A stretch of 64,000 bases of DNA from Trichuris trichiura (taxonomy: Eukaryota; Nematoda; Enoplea; Trichinellida; Trichuridae). Below the pieces are notes generated by a model. The model did no database searches and had not been told where the DNA came from. It saw nothing but the letters and a program-made list of their open reading frames with translations. How positions within the stretch are numbered: position 1 is the first letter of the stretch; every line of letters begins with the position of its first letter. Positions 27,201 through 38,800 of the stretch are shown here, in pieces. The translations under genes were made by a program, and so were the position numbers. The stretch is from the NCBI GenBank assembly GCA_037903355.1, contig JBAJFE010000025.1:744001-808000 (forward strand), written 5' to 3'.

Positions 27201-27885
27201 CGAATCCGAACCGACCACGATGTAATCTTGAATAAAAATATATTAAATACTGTAACGTTTATTCCACTAATTGGAATTTTAAAATGGGAAAAAACAAATC
27301 GGTTTTTCAACGCTTTACCTCGCATTTGTTAAATTCACATTTTTAACAGATCCCAACTTTATTTTTCATTAATATATAAGATCTTTGTTTAAAGAAGGAA
27401 AAGACGTTTTCCCGAATGAAAGCTTTTCACCAAACGCAGCTCATCGTAAAAATAATGAATTCTGAGGTAAGAAAAGACAAAGAAAACTTATTGGGTACCA
27501 CAATAACTAATGTTTTTTTTAATTAAAAACTATTTTGGACTCATACATAGGCACCACGCAAAATGCCCAACGATAGTTGAGATCATTGTAGAGCAAGCTT
27601 TGACGGTGACAAACGAATAAGCCGGCTTGAAACTAATTTGGTTACAAAAGGAAAATTACCCTTTGACGATCCGGTAAGCCGAAAGCTGATAAGGGAACGT
27701 ATTATCCCAAATACTTCAATGCTGATCAATGTTACCATTCGGCCGGTTGCCACATCGACTCGAAGAACTTCGAGAACGTGTCCATGACCGACAACAACCT
27801 CCGTTTGCTTCATGCCGCTGAAACTGCCGCCAACAGCGCAATAAATGGCAGACGGTTTTTGAAGCGTAAGATGATAAAGATTCAT
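21217..27885 (-). CDS. SF3B3: splicing factor 3B subunit 3 (SAP130/SF3b130)
   Basis: Large beta-propeller subunit of the SF3b complex of U2 snRNP (nuclear pre-mRNA splicing). It contains an N-terminal MMS1/WD40-like region and a C-terminal CPSF-A domain. Reading downward, 23 exons run 27885-27660, 27226-27056, 26998-26826, 26771-26630, 26413-26301, 26241-26179, 26122-26048, 25997-25894, 25831-25660, 25604-25128, 25077-24805, 24585-24463, 24391-24237, 24180-24006, 22864-22662, 22599-22428, 22372-22262, 22210-21998, 21938-21840, 21787-21644, 21587-21483, 21414-21319, 21261-21217. They sum to 1209 residues; human is 1217. Family blocks include [67 protein letters not shown] and the terminal [14 protein letters not shown]. 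Intron 10 uses a GC donor (GAG|GCAAGT). Intron 3 needs either a GC donor or a weak GTTGAC donor 9 bp further. Intron 14 (1141 bp) carries the long palindrome. Confidence 0.96.
22965..23245. mobile_element. fold-back element: perfect 103-bp inverted repeat
   Basis: Left arm 23026-23128 and right arm 23130-23232 are exact reverse complements with one A between them. GCAAATACGCGTTTAA is present at 22965-22980 and 23230-23245, so a 249-bp segment (45 bp of unique DNA plus the palindrome) appears inserted with a 16-bp target duplication. It lies in SF3B3 intron 14. No coding capacity is apparent. The identical arms imply a recent origin or ongoing correction, or an assembly artefact. Confidence 0.8.
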
Positions 27886-28073
27886 TGCCGCGAGCCCAGT
27901 AGAACCAATTAAAATGGTATAATCCTATTAACGTTCCTTTAATCAAGTATAACGTGCAGAAAACGCGATAATCCGCGAAAATACCAGAACAACTGTAATT
28001 AGGTAAGACATAGTTACAGTAATGTGATGGTTAAGTTCGCGTACATATACAAAGGAAGATTGTTTAATCGACA

Positions 28074-28775
28074 ATGGCGAAAGAAAGCAGCTACAAAAAA
28101 ATGGGTTGCCAACTTTGTGCAAAGCTTTTTGTTTCGTGGTTTGACATTCTTAGCTTAGCGGATCAGCATTTCTTTATTCCCACTGGTACGCTGCTCTGAT
28201 TCTAAGAAAAATGAACTTCCTACTAGCCGGGAAACGCGCGAACGTCCTCCTGTAAAAGAATACGAAGCTCTGCAAAATATCGTTGCATTAAATGTCAAAG
28301 TATTAAAGTATTTTGACGATTTCCGACATGATGAAATGAAATGAGATTTTGTACTAATGGTAGAGTACAGTAGCTTTACTAAAGCTGAATTATTAGTTCT
28401 GTTGCTCCAGAAATAAACAGGTTTATCCACTTTGCAGAAACTGACCCCCAACGAAGAATAAATTTCATGGGCAAATAAAACGTGGCATTCAGTCGGTACG
28501 AAAAGATATACGCGCCAAGACTTAAGTCTTATGCCCCAAAATAACTAATAAATTTTGTATTCTCTGAATTTTGCATTATTAGAAAAAGCAGCCGACTCGG
28601 ACCAAGGTACAACGGGTATGCTCGTAACGCGGCCTTCCTACACTGCTCGAAGAAAAGCGCTGCTTCACAAGGATTTTCCCATTTTTTGTAGGACCCCTAT
28701 CGCTTTACAACGTCGCCTCAATTGTTTAAAAGCAAGAAAAACCTTTCGCATCGACTACCGTTTAAGGCTTGGTGA
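28074..28775 (+). other. coding-like segments, possible small spliced gene
   Basis: Divergent from SF3B3, three + segments read like protein. The first, 28159-28341, is open and ends YFDDFRHDEMK then TGA; it contains KEYEALQNIVALN. The second is 28583-28606 (KKQPTRTK), bounded by TTATTAG and GTACAA. The third, 28692-28775, preceded by TTTTTTGTAG, ends LSHRLPFKAW then TGA. The last two join in phase 0. I could not find a clean donor for the first segment or a certain start, although an ATG at 28074 is nearby. No family recognised; the segments may be chance. Confidence 0.25.
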
Positions 28776-29173
28776 AGACTGAAAAGGTAGTTAAGAAAGA
28801 GTCGATGTAAGGAACGTAAATTTTAATTGCTCATAGTTTCAGTTTGTTCAAAGTGCCCCAATAGTTTTCTGTCAGATTAAGTGAAAAGGGCGAAACATAT
28901 GCTTCAAACTTGCGGTTTATGAAAGTAGGTTCAGCAAAAAGCGGCACCGAGAATGCAAAGCCTAATTCATCTGTTTTTCTTCATTTTATTTTTCTCTCGT
29001 TTTTTCCGCCATTCAGAAACAGCCTGTAATGTCGTATAAATAATCTTCTCGTGACTGTGCTAAAAAAATGTCTTCTATTACAGTATGACTGAAGCGATTA
29101 TTTTTTTGGGACAGATAAGCTAAGCCAACGCGGCTTACGTTGGCTTCGTAACTTCTTTTATCATCTCACGCGT

Positions 29174-29485
29174 ATGATTTCAAAAAAGACAAACACCTTC
29201 GGAGAGCACGAGATGTTGCGAAGAAAAGTTTGTTTTCCCGTTATTGTCAACTGCCTCGCACGCGGCAGTTATGGGAAGGTAATTTCTCATCCTCTTTGTC
29301 ATTTAAATCCATGAAGAGACTATAGTCAAGCAGTAGAGAGTAACGGCGATCTGAATTTTTTCATTTGTCCACAGGTTTCTCAAATGAATTCCGTGATCAT
29401 ATCACTGCATAAGCAACAATTGCGAGCAGTACGTCTTTGGCCTGTTTACCACCAAAAGACAATGTTCAAACAGTCATCTTTTTAA
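29174..29485 (+). CDS. candidate small two-exon gene, 71 aa
   Basis: Exon 29174-29278 starts with ATG (MISKKTNTFGEHEMLRRK) and ends GGGAAG|GTAATT. An exon at 29375-29485 after TGTCCACAG continues in phase 0 (VSQMNSVIISLHKQQ) to a TAA. The protein is basic with no signal peptide or domain. Evidence is only ATG, splice sites, phase and stop; a chance arrangement is quite possible. Confidence 0.2.
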
Positions 29486-30384
29486 AGGACTGCCCAATGG
29501 TAGTACAACGACCTCATGTGGTAACATTTTTGTTATCACTTCTTTCCAGCTTTGTAAGCAACTATCCTATTCACGCTTAACCAATGGAATGGGCAACTTC
29601 TGTCAAATTGAATAGGCGTAATAAAGTTTGCTTTTACTTAGTCCTTTACAAAGCTTCCTCCTTTGTTCAAGTTTCCAGCTGAGCGCCTGCAGGTCGTTAC
29701 AGCTTTTCGTACGCTAAATAAAATGCATGTTTAGCAAAGCTGGTAGAAACTACGAGACGGTTGAATATTCTAAACTTGTTCAGTGATTAATATGCCTGCT
29801 GGCAGTACGAATGTGATTAGCCTTAGGTATGCATCTTGTTAAGATTTAGTGTGATTGCTACGAATGTTTGTAGCAATTTTATGGCCTTTAATTATTATTC
29901 ATTCATACAGGCTGCATGTATACACATTCTAGACATGTGCCCGTCACTTGCAAAAACGAGTACTACTACTTCGCTGCTTGCAACTTTTACAAAACGTGCA
30001 AAGTGTGTCAATGTAACTGATCTTGCTCATTCCGAGTGTTTTCCATCGCAGCACTCCGGAAAAATACTTCGCTTAGCATCAATGCCAATAGGGGGCAGTT
30101 TATTCCAACAAACCCAATCCTTCAATGTACATCTATTTTTAACGAAGCGTTAGCGTTTTGAATAGGGAAGTTGTTGGCAAAACTTTACTTTTTCACTTTT
30201 GCGCGCAAGCTCAGCCTTTGATAACTTTTCCATTGTACGGAATACGTGACCAGCAGAAAACGAATTAACTGAAAGCAAGCGTTACTTCTTTACAGCTGAG
30301 TTCGCAGTGTTCTCTTTTATGTCTTTCAATTGCGAAGGACTGACGCTGGGTTATATTTATCAATAAAATCTATTGGAATACTTT

Positions 30385-30677
30385 ATGGTTTCCATAGTTG
30401 CTGTCGATTGTGGCCAAGAAGCACTTAAGGAAAAATCTAAGCCATCCGTTGATAGGTAAGCGCGAACCAATGAACACCAAGAAAATGGAATGGATGTTGT
30501 AACTATTTATTGAAGATTAAATCTGTTTTACTCCAACTCTCCTCGTAGTGTTTTAAACAGTCTACTTAAGTCCCGCTTTTCGCCACTCGACGTCTTTTCT
30601 TCATTTTCAGATTAAGTCCACTCGAAGTGTTATTGAATAAGCCGAAGGGGCTCTTTTCTAACGACTTTGACCACTGA
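30385..30677 (+). CDS. candidate small two-exon gene, 45 aa
   Basis: Exon 30385-30455 reads MVSIVAVDCGQEALKEKSK and ends GATAG|GTAAGC, a strong donor in phase 2. Exon 30611-30677 follows a strong acceptor (TTCATTTTCAG), restores the frame (RLSPLEVLLNKPKGLFSND) and ends in TGA. An antisense open frame (30566-30772, 68 codons, basic) overlaps. No family recognised. Good splice sites and phase make it more interesting than chance, but it is unproven and could be part of a longer gene. Confidence 0.3.
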
Positions 30678-30869
30678 AGCTCTTTGAGAGTACTTTGAAC
30701 TTTGCGTTTCAGCCTACGCCAGTAGAACGATAATTCAATGGTCGCCTGCTGGTCTTTTGCCATTTCAGACATTTAGCAACACCATAGGCTGAGATTGATC
30801 AGAGCTAAGTCAACAGTGGGTTAGTGTTAAGAAACTTAGGTGAGACGGGACGCGGCTGTTTTCCACCAC

Positions 30870-31399
30870 ATGGCGATGCAGCCTGGCGCGCCCGCGATAA
30901 TTTCAACTAAAGGAAAATGGTTCTCTCAAGCAAACATATCTCATTCTCACATCCCCTATAATCTGGTACGTTCGTGTCGATGCTCTATCCTGCATTTTTC
31001 GTTTGACTCAGTTGAAAATTGACAACAACAACAACAACGTATATGGGTAAGAGATGTACCTTTATTTCATTGCTTGCCAAGTTTTCCGTTTCTACTGAGT
31101 ACGTGACCTCAGACAGTTCTGTGATCTTCCTCCTCCTTTTATGTGCTTTCCAAGAGGCAAAACGTCAATAATCAAAAGGAGACGTCAAACTTTTCCTTAC
31201 CGACTTGGTTTGTTTTTTAACTTTTTATTCGCAACAGAATCTTCGGAAATTCCGCGAAACTTTCGGCAGTCCCGCTATGCTGGTGCATTCCTGTTGCGCA
31301 ACTTCTGAAAAACAGCTGCGACGTATGTTGACTTTGTGCGGACGAGCGACGAGCACTGACCGTCAAAGAAGCAATGAGGGCAGCGGCTCATCACCTTAG
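30870..31399 (+). CDS. candidate small two-exon gene, 85 aa
   Basis: Exon 30870-30965 (MAMQPGAPAIISTKGKWF...) ends CTG|GTACGT. Exon 31238-31399 after TTTTTATTCGCAACAG continues in phase 0 (NLRKFRETFGSPAMLVHSCC) and ends SNEGSGSSP then TAG. There is no signal peptide or recognised domain. It lies 193 bp downstream of another small candidate on the same strand. Supported only by splice-site quality, phase and a plausible C-terminus. Confidence 0.28.
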
Positions 31400-32824
31400 C
31401 GCTTATTGCGCAAACTATTCGGATTGTAGCGATTCTGTTGCTTAGGACGCACAGGAAAGAAACTCGTCATTAGATAAAGACGTAGAGGATTTATCCGTAC
31501 GCTCTCAGATATGGCGATAAGTCGACGGTGATCCATATTTCCTACTTATTAAAAGTATCGCGTAATAAAAATAACTAAGCGAGTGAACAATTTCCAACGT
31601 CAACATCTCAGTGCGTACTCCGAAAAAGCCCTTCGTTAAATGAGCATCCTCTCGTAGAGAGTCGGAATGTTTTTAAGTCTTTGCGCGGGATGAACGTACT
31701 GCTTTCTTTCAACCTGAGCGTGCAAACTGTCTCTCAGTTTCCGTTCGGTGAGGCCACTATGAATATCGGCGGTAAAAATGGCTTTTCTAAAAAAATGTAG
31801 ACGTCTATACTGCGCCAGATGGTTGTTGCTAACGGACGATGAGCGCAGTTTTATGTGTTATCTTCAGACGTTCCGCAAGATCATCTTTGCCCCATTGAAC
31901 GTCCTCATAGCAACGCGTAATTAGGCCAATCCACCTTTAAGCTGTCGTTGCAAACCGGCTGGCCCATTACCTGTAAATTCCTTGAAAGCTTTCCAATGAA
32001 AATTCTTTGCGCGATCCCGCGCGCTTTCTTTCTTGACGGTTTTCGATAATTCAATTGCTCATTGGGATGAATCAATTTCGATTGAGAGAACTCGCGCTGA
32101 TGCGGCGCACCACTCCGCTTTGTCGATTGCAAGGAGTTGTGCTTCGAAGAGTTTGCTTCAATGGCCGTCGTCTTTACACTCGTGCCTGTTTTTAAGAATG
32201 AGGCGTTCGCGAGTGGCGAGCTTTATCAATTCGAGAAAATGGTCACCAACGAAGAATGAATTGTTACGTGCCGACCGGTTATATTGACGTCATTGGCTTC
32301 ATTGGGCTAATCATGCATGGGTACACCTTAAGGAGTAGGTGTTTGAACACCATTCGCGGTAGTCAATTTTATTCTCTTTTTTCAGGAAACGTGCTTCCGT
32401 AAAAAGGTGTTCAAAGGACGTGACGTCTGTCGGTTACGTTCGCCTGCCGCTTCAGTTGCCAACCGCACGGTCTATTTCGCAATAGGTGGAGGGCGTTGAA
32501 AACAAGAAGTGGTCTTTGGTTTTCTAACACCAACTTTTTATTTTAACATGTAATTGCTGCTTTGCCGTCTCTTCTTGAATGATTGAAAGGCCCCTCAGGA
32601 ATGAGCGACCATGTTGGCAACCCAAAAATCGATCTTTCATCTGCCAACGTCAGCTGTCGTTTTGTTCACAAGTATCTTACCTTGGTTGTGTCGTATTTTT
32701 CTTGCTCGCATCCCTGAACGTGAAGAGGTTCCGCGGGCCAATTGATGCTTGCCATTGGGAAGCGAGAAGAAAAGCTTCCCTTCCCATCAGCGACCGCTGA
32801 GACTTCACCCATGATCGTACGACA

Positions 32825-35800
32825 ATGATTGACCCTCATAAATTGCACAAGGGGCAGTTTTTTGCCCACAAGCGAACAAAAACGATGCGCCGTCTCGCCA
32901 CGGAGCCATTGAAATCGGATCATACGCTCTGGGTTGTAAATACCGCGCAGATGGCGCCACAAGAGATGCGCAGTGGAAGTTTGCACAACTCGTCCAACTT
33001 GGATTGCTCAACGACGACGACTGCGACGAAGACGACGACAGCGCTCGTTTCTACATCTTATTCAATCATCGGACCCAACAACTTATACAAATCACCGCCT
33101 TTGCCAAGTGGTTGCTCGTCTGGAACCAACGATACTTACAGTTTGGATAAAGGTGCGCCTAAGGCACAGTTGTCGACCCGGCACCACTCTTTAAACGTAC
33201 GTTCGTTCGAGTCCAATTGTCCACCAGCCAAAGGAAGCGGAGAAGAAAAGCAAGTCTGGCAAAAGCTTCCAGCAGTCCCGTCAGTGCTAAACAATTCTTG
33301 GAACGATCATTACTCTGCGCTCACTTCCCTTTGGGCGACCCATAGCGGTGGAGTCTCGTTGCGTCGAGATACGATGACTTCGCGTGACCAAAATGAACCT
33401 GCCAACCTTCCACCCAAATGCGACTCTCCAAAAGGGGACATTGTCGCTTCGGTGGTCAACAGCAATGTTCGTCACTTTGATTCGGACTGCTATGACGAGT
33501 CATCATCGTCATCGACTAATGGCTCTGTGGTTAAGGTGCAAAAGTGGCGAGAAAGGGCGTCCAAAAGAAGGAAGCAACGTCTGTCTGCCAGCCGAAAGAG
33601 GTGTCGACTGAAAGCTACGGAGAAGCGAAATAGAAAAGCCGGCCTACTATTCGACGGCAGTTCCGGAGAATCAGACGAAGGTAAGCTATCCCAACTTTCT
33701 ACTTCCTCATTTTAGTTTGTTTTGGTTTCGTTTTGCTTCAAAACTCTTATCAATATGCTCAAGGCGTACAGGCTACTTTTCCTTCTTTCCTTTGTTGGCT
33801 GCATCCTTTGTTATGTCAAATGTTGAGCTGTACTGTGCATGTTCTATTTGCCTTTAAACCGGCTTGAGTAGTTTGAACAGGCAGCCAAGTTCATTTGCAT
33901 CCTCTTCTCACCCACGTACGTCTCGGCTGTCGGCGATTTCCTGTCTGGTAGTTTTTGTACTGTATTATGGCGTAATTGCTGGTCAACTGATGGACGACCT
34001 TTCCCAACGCGCACAGTCCATCTCAACCCATCTCCTTTTTACGCAATAGGAGAATGCCAATGAATTCAGAAAGAAAAAGTAAATAAGCGATTGACTTCAA
34101 ATCTACGCGGCTAGATCGTTAATGGATAAGTGCAATCGCCTATGAAGATCAGTGGAAGCTACCCGCAGGGGAGTCATTTGTAAAGAGCCGTATAAGCTCT
34201 TGCCACGATGCTTTATTTGGTTGGCCTACTGTGCTCGAATGCGTGTGCATCACTTTGCCCAAGCGCTACTGGTTTTTCAAACGTCCATATACGTAACAAT
34301 TATTTATAGGAAGCTTATTTAAGCACAGCGGCGTAGGGCTGCTTAAAGGCAGCTAAAATTTCTCGAGAGAAATTATGGCATGTGGAAAGGCGGCTACGCT
34401 CGCTTTAGTTTCTTGCTCACTTTTAGTTTTCTTTAGTATTTTTTAAAAAAGCTTCGCAATTTTAATCGCTTCCCTATTTCCATCACGCATATGCCGTCAG
34501 GGCGAGCGCGCATGCTACCCACTATACAAGTTTTCCCGAAATGCTCGAGCGAAACTTTTCAATGACGTTGCTTGAAGATACTATGAGCTAAGCGAGTTCT
34601 ACTACGCATGAGCTTATGGTTCAAGGAAAATTTATAGTCCGACTTTGACGTGATGCGCTGATGGGACGTCAGCTTTTCTTTGTGAACGATCGCAATGCGT
34701 TGTGGTAAATACTATATAACGATCTATTGAAAGAGAGATGCCGTCATGCTGCAGCATTTGCTGCTGCAGGTGAACAGCTGCTCTTTTTTTCACGGCATGA
34801 CGTCGCTAACTAAGGATGGCTTCCTAATTAGGAAGTCATTTAAACTTTAAAAGATCTTGTTGCTGCTGCGCAGATGCTTGCTAACTGAAGTATCTCAACT
34901 TCTCATGAGGTGGTGATGCTAGCTACTCGCGGGTTGGGTATGTCTAAACGAGTGAAAGCAAAAGGGAAACGTTCTGAACATTATCCGCGCTATGCAGGCG
35001 CCAAATTTCGTTTCGCGAGTCGCTTAATGGGAGATAAGAAACTTTTATGCACTTACTGGTTAAAGTGTTTTTAATTCCCGTCTGGGCGCTAAAGGGCGTA
35101 TTGCAATTTGATGGTTCCGAAAAATGTTCCTCCGCGCACGTATAGATGACGAGAGAGTGCCACGAACTACCAGTCGAACTTGTGCTAACACGGTTCCGCT
35201 GGGCGTTAGCGACAGCTGCGAAGAGTTTTGGTTAGATTTTTAATTTTACTTTTTTTTAAACTTCCAGTGCCTAACCTACTTATGTCTTACGCTTTCTCTT
35301 TCTCACTTCCACTTGAAAATGTCACACTTCGCGAAGGGAAACGTTCCGCATCTTCTGATCAACGTTCACCCAATTGCTTCGGTGGATCGATGCTATATCG
35401 TTTTTATTGCTCCACTCTTTTTGAGCAAAGAACGCCCCATTTGCAAAGTCGCCCAAAGCAGCTTTTCCGGCTTAGCGTAAATACTCAACGGCATTTATAT
35501 AGCCTCTCTTTTAAAGATAAGCTGAGACGCTCAGATAAGACATCGTGCCTACATCGAATTTCTGCGTAATTTACATTGGGTGAGGTTCCATCCATCCGTT
35601 ATACTTTGCTTAAACTGTTCTTCGCTAAGCAGTGGAGAAATGAGTTAATACAACTAGTTTGCATGTTGCCTTTGAGCCACCTGCAATTGGTGTTTCATAG
35701 CGAGCTCATCTACGTGCTGGAATGAAGGCACTCATTGCTTTCTAAAAATACGTCGGCTAATCACGAATTCAATCAGTTACTACCTCTAGGGGCTATCACA

Positions 35801-38800
35801 CAACAAACAGTGCGATAGAAAGATTGCTTAGGCTTTTTACTTTCTTAGAGCTAACAACGACTGGCGGTAAGATAACGGAGTCCCTGTTTTGAACGCATCT
35901 TTTTTATGTAACAAAAACTCACCGATCATCATTCAAGGATTCTTGAAAACGGAATTACGCTACTGTCGTGGACGCTTAATGATATGCTTAATGTAGACTT
36001 CTGTTGCTCATTTAGGTAATTTGCGCGTAGCAGTGTGTTCAAGTCTGCTATTGTAATAACAATGTTCAAGTCGAGTTGACAGAATTCAAAATTGCTCACC
36101 TTTTTGACGATGCAAATATTCCATGATGGTTTGAATTAAGCTCTGATTTCAAGCTGTCGCTGATGAAGCTCTTGTTTTAACTTTCCGCTAGTCCGCTAGT
36201 CTCCAGGTGGTCAGCAGCCTGTAAGCTCTCATTTCGTACAGTAAAGACGGGTTGTTGATCGTACTCCACTTGAGCCTAAACGTATAAGCAAAAATAGCTA
36301 TTTTAAAAGCATGCGAACGTAGTTGCAGTCCTTCTAGGGTAAGTTGACTATTATTGTTTACTCCGAGTGCGAGAAGATGCGGATAATTTCTCTTTGGGTT
36401 ATGTTAACGTGCCTTATAGTTTCTCCGCCTAAAAAGACTGCACTGAGGAAGAAGAGGAGAAGAGAGTGGGCCGTCTACCTTTCTGAAGGTGATCCCACTC
36501 AGCCTTCTCCAGTGTTGGAGGAACAGAAAGGAGACGAAGAACAGGAGGAGGAGGAAGTACCCCTGGAAAATGAAACCGGCAAAGCTAAATGTCAAATCAT
36601 TGAACTGCAAAATTACCATTCCGTCATACACTGCGTTCGTGCAAACAACGTTGTAGTCAACGAGGAAGACGCTTCCGTGTTCCGTGATTTTTGGAATCCG
36701 TCCACTGCGAGCTCCTGCGAGCTTTTGATAATGGAGAAAAGTAAAAAGAGTGAATTTTATTCCAAAACTTTTACCTTAAAAGAAAAGGTTCATCTCCTAA
36801 CCGTACAGGCGCCAGATGCGTTAGAAGGTGAAAAAAAGGGCAGTGAGCCAGCATTGTCGGATGGAAACTGCCCAGAAGAAACGATCACCGCCTTGGAAGA
36901 ATGCACCAAAGCATGCGATGAGTTGGCAGTATCAGCTGCAAATCCCGGTGAATGGACTGAAAATGAGGACGTGGAGTCCACCGATTCCAAGCATTTTGCA
37001 GATGCACGCGAAAACTTGGATCCAAAGGAATTTTTTACTGATGCTACTGAGGCCGTCAATCACGAGTTTGCAAACACTTTTCCTCCGGGTTGTTCTGTTA
37101 CAACCGGTGGAAGTGCAAGCGTTGAAAGCGCATACGACCCTGTTCAAATGCAGCCGGACAGTGGCGGAACCATAAGGGACCAAATTGAGCGGACGTGCCA
37201 AGATATCATGCAAAATGTGAGCGGAATATTCGATATTGTGGAAAAAATTAAGAGCGCCGCTTGTAAGCAGGCTCATGTCATGGACGACGATATTCCCAAG
37301 CCCAAAGAGCCGTCCGAATCAAGTCCACGGTGGCAGCGATCCTTCGACAAGCATCAACCCCTGCAAAGGCCTGAGTCGTCTGCGGATGCGGAAATGATTA
37401 ACTTACTTCGGTTGGGCGAAGAGTTGGAGCACCAATTTTTGCATCCCATCGATCAGTCTGCATCTTCTGCCAGTCTTCATAGAAGGTTGTCTCTTGGATC
37501 GAAGTCTGACCGTGCATTATCATCGCAGGGATCGAATTCCAATGAACGAAAGCATGAAGGCCCGAAGGAAGCTGCAAGTGTTACGATAGATTGTCCTCCG
37601 AAAAATACGCTATCCACTTTCAAGTCATCGGCATTATCATCGTTGTCAAGCGAGGAATTTTTGGCCAGAAAAATGGCCGCAGTCATTGGTAACAGCCGAA
37701 ACAGTGACTCGGCTCAAACGCCGTCGAACCTGCTCAACCGCCCAAGGAGAACGTCACTTGAAGAAGCCACTAAACGGGTAGACGAACTTCTGCGTGCAGC
37801 AGCGTTAAGGCAAAAGCGGCATATGATGGTAAGTCTGCCTTTAAAAAACGTAAACGTTCCTCTTACGTCTTTCCTAAACTTTCCAGTAAAAGATCATCAC
37901 ACTACTACTACTATTATTATTATTATTATTATTAGTTTATTGAAACAGTTAAGAATATCTGTTCGACTAAGCTTTCAAGACTCATCTCCAGTATTCAGCC
38001 TTTATGTTGGGAGTAGATGATCCTTGTAAGTTTTGCTCATCAAGCACTCGTATAATTGTAAAACTGGTTTCTTCCATATTATCAGTGAAAATTGTGCCTC
38101 CCTTATAAGAACATACGTTTTCAGTGTTAGTAATGTTAGCATTATAAAATTATGCGTCGATAGCGGTGGAACATTTTCTTACGCGCAATTATTGACTTTA
38201 GTTATTGCAAGATAAGCGAATCAATACTAAATTAGACTTACAGTTTCTAACACTTTCAGATGTGCGCTTCCGGTCGCAGATCAGTGACACGCGGCCCCTC
38301 AGCAAGCGAGGCCAAGTTTAGATGGAACCTTTACCGTTCCCATCACTGGGATGAGCGAAGGGGCACTCATAGGTCGGCTTCAGAGTTGAAGCAGAGTTTG
38401 GGCAATGAATCTTCTAGTGTCAGTTTCTCATCGACTCCGAAAAGTTTGACCACCCAAAATGAGGGCAGTTTCACCATGGAACGTTTGGACTTTACAAGAC
38501 GTTGGCTGGACGGCAATTTAAGCATGTTCGAAAGCGAAGATAAAGGGAATTCCGGCCTTTCAGACTTTGAAGCTAAGAGGAACATTGATACGGATCTACA
38601 GTCAGTCGGCAGCGCTTCTGAGGAAGTGGCAGCCATCACTGATCATCAAGATTTTGACCGTCACGAAAATAAGGTCGCTTTGAGCAGTTCACCTGTTTCC
38701 TTCACAGAGGGTTACCTGAAAAAATGTATGCAAAAACCTGTTGCCAGCAAGGAGCCTGCTGTTCGATCGAGTCCTAATGAAGTGCTTGCCGTGTGGTGCA

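Larger units (their letters stand above)
28776..32824. other. mostly intergenic, only weak small-gene candidates
   Basis: No conserved gene is recognised in this roughly 4-kb stretch. Three short two-exon candidates with compatible splice phases are listed separately at low confidence. Between 31.4 and 32.8 kb I see nothing beyond chance open frames. Confidence 0.5.

Noticed and set aside
34742..34802. Hairpin with CGTCATGC arms and an internal CTGCAGCA palindrome
   Set aside because: The paired arms are only 8 bp and the interior is irregular; it is too weak to call a fold-back element.
36344..36488. Upstream part of the long open frame before the exon at 36489
   Set aside because: A phase-matching acceptor at 36487-36488 joins the exon to 33680. 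The upstream residues are hydrophobic, unlike the rest, and most likely intronic.
37829..38020. Extension of the same open frame past the GTAAGT at 37829
   Set aside because: It encodes a microsatellite-derived run of Thr/Ile and follows a consensus donor; the next exon at 38260 joins in phase.
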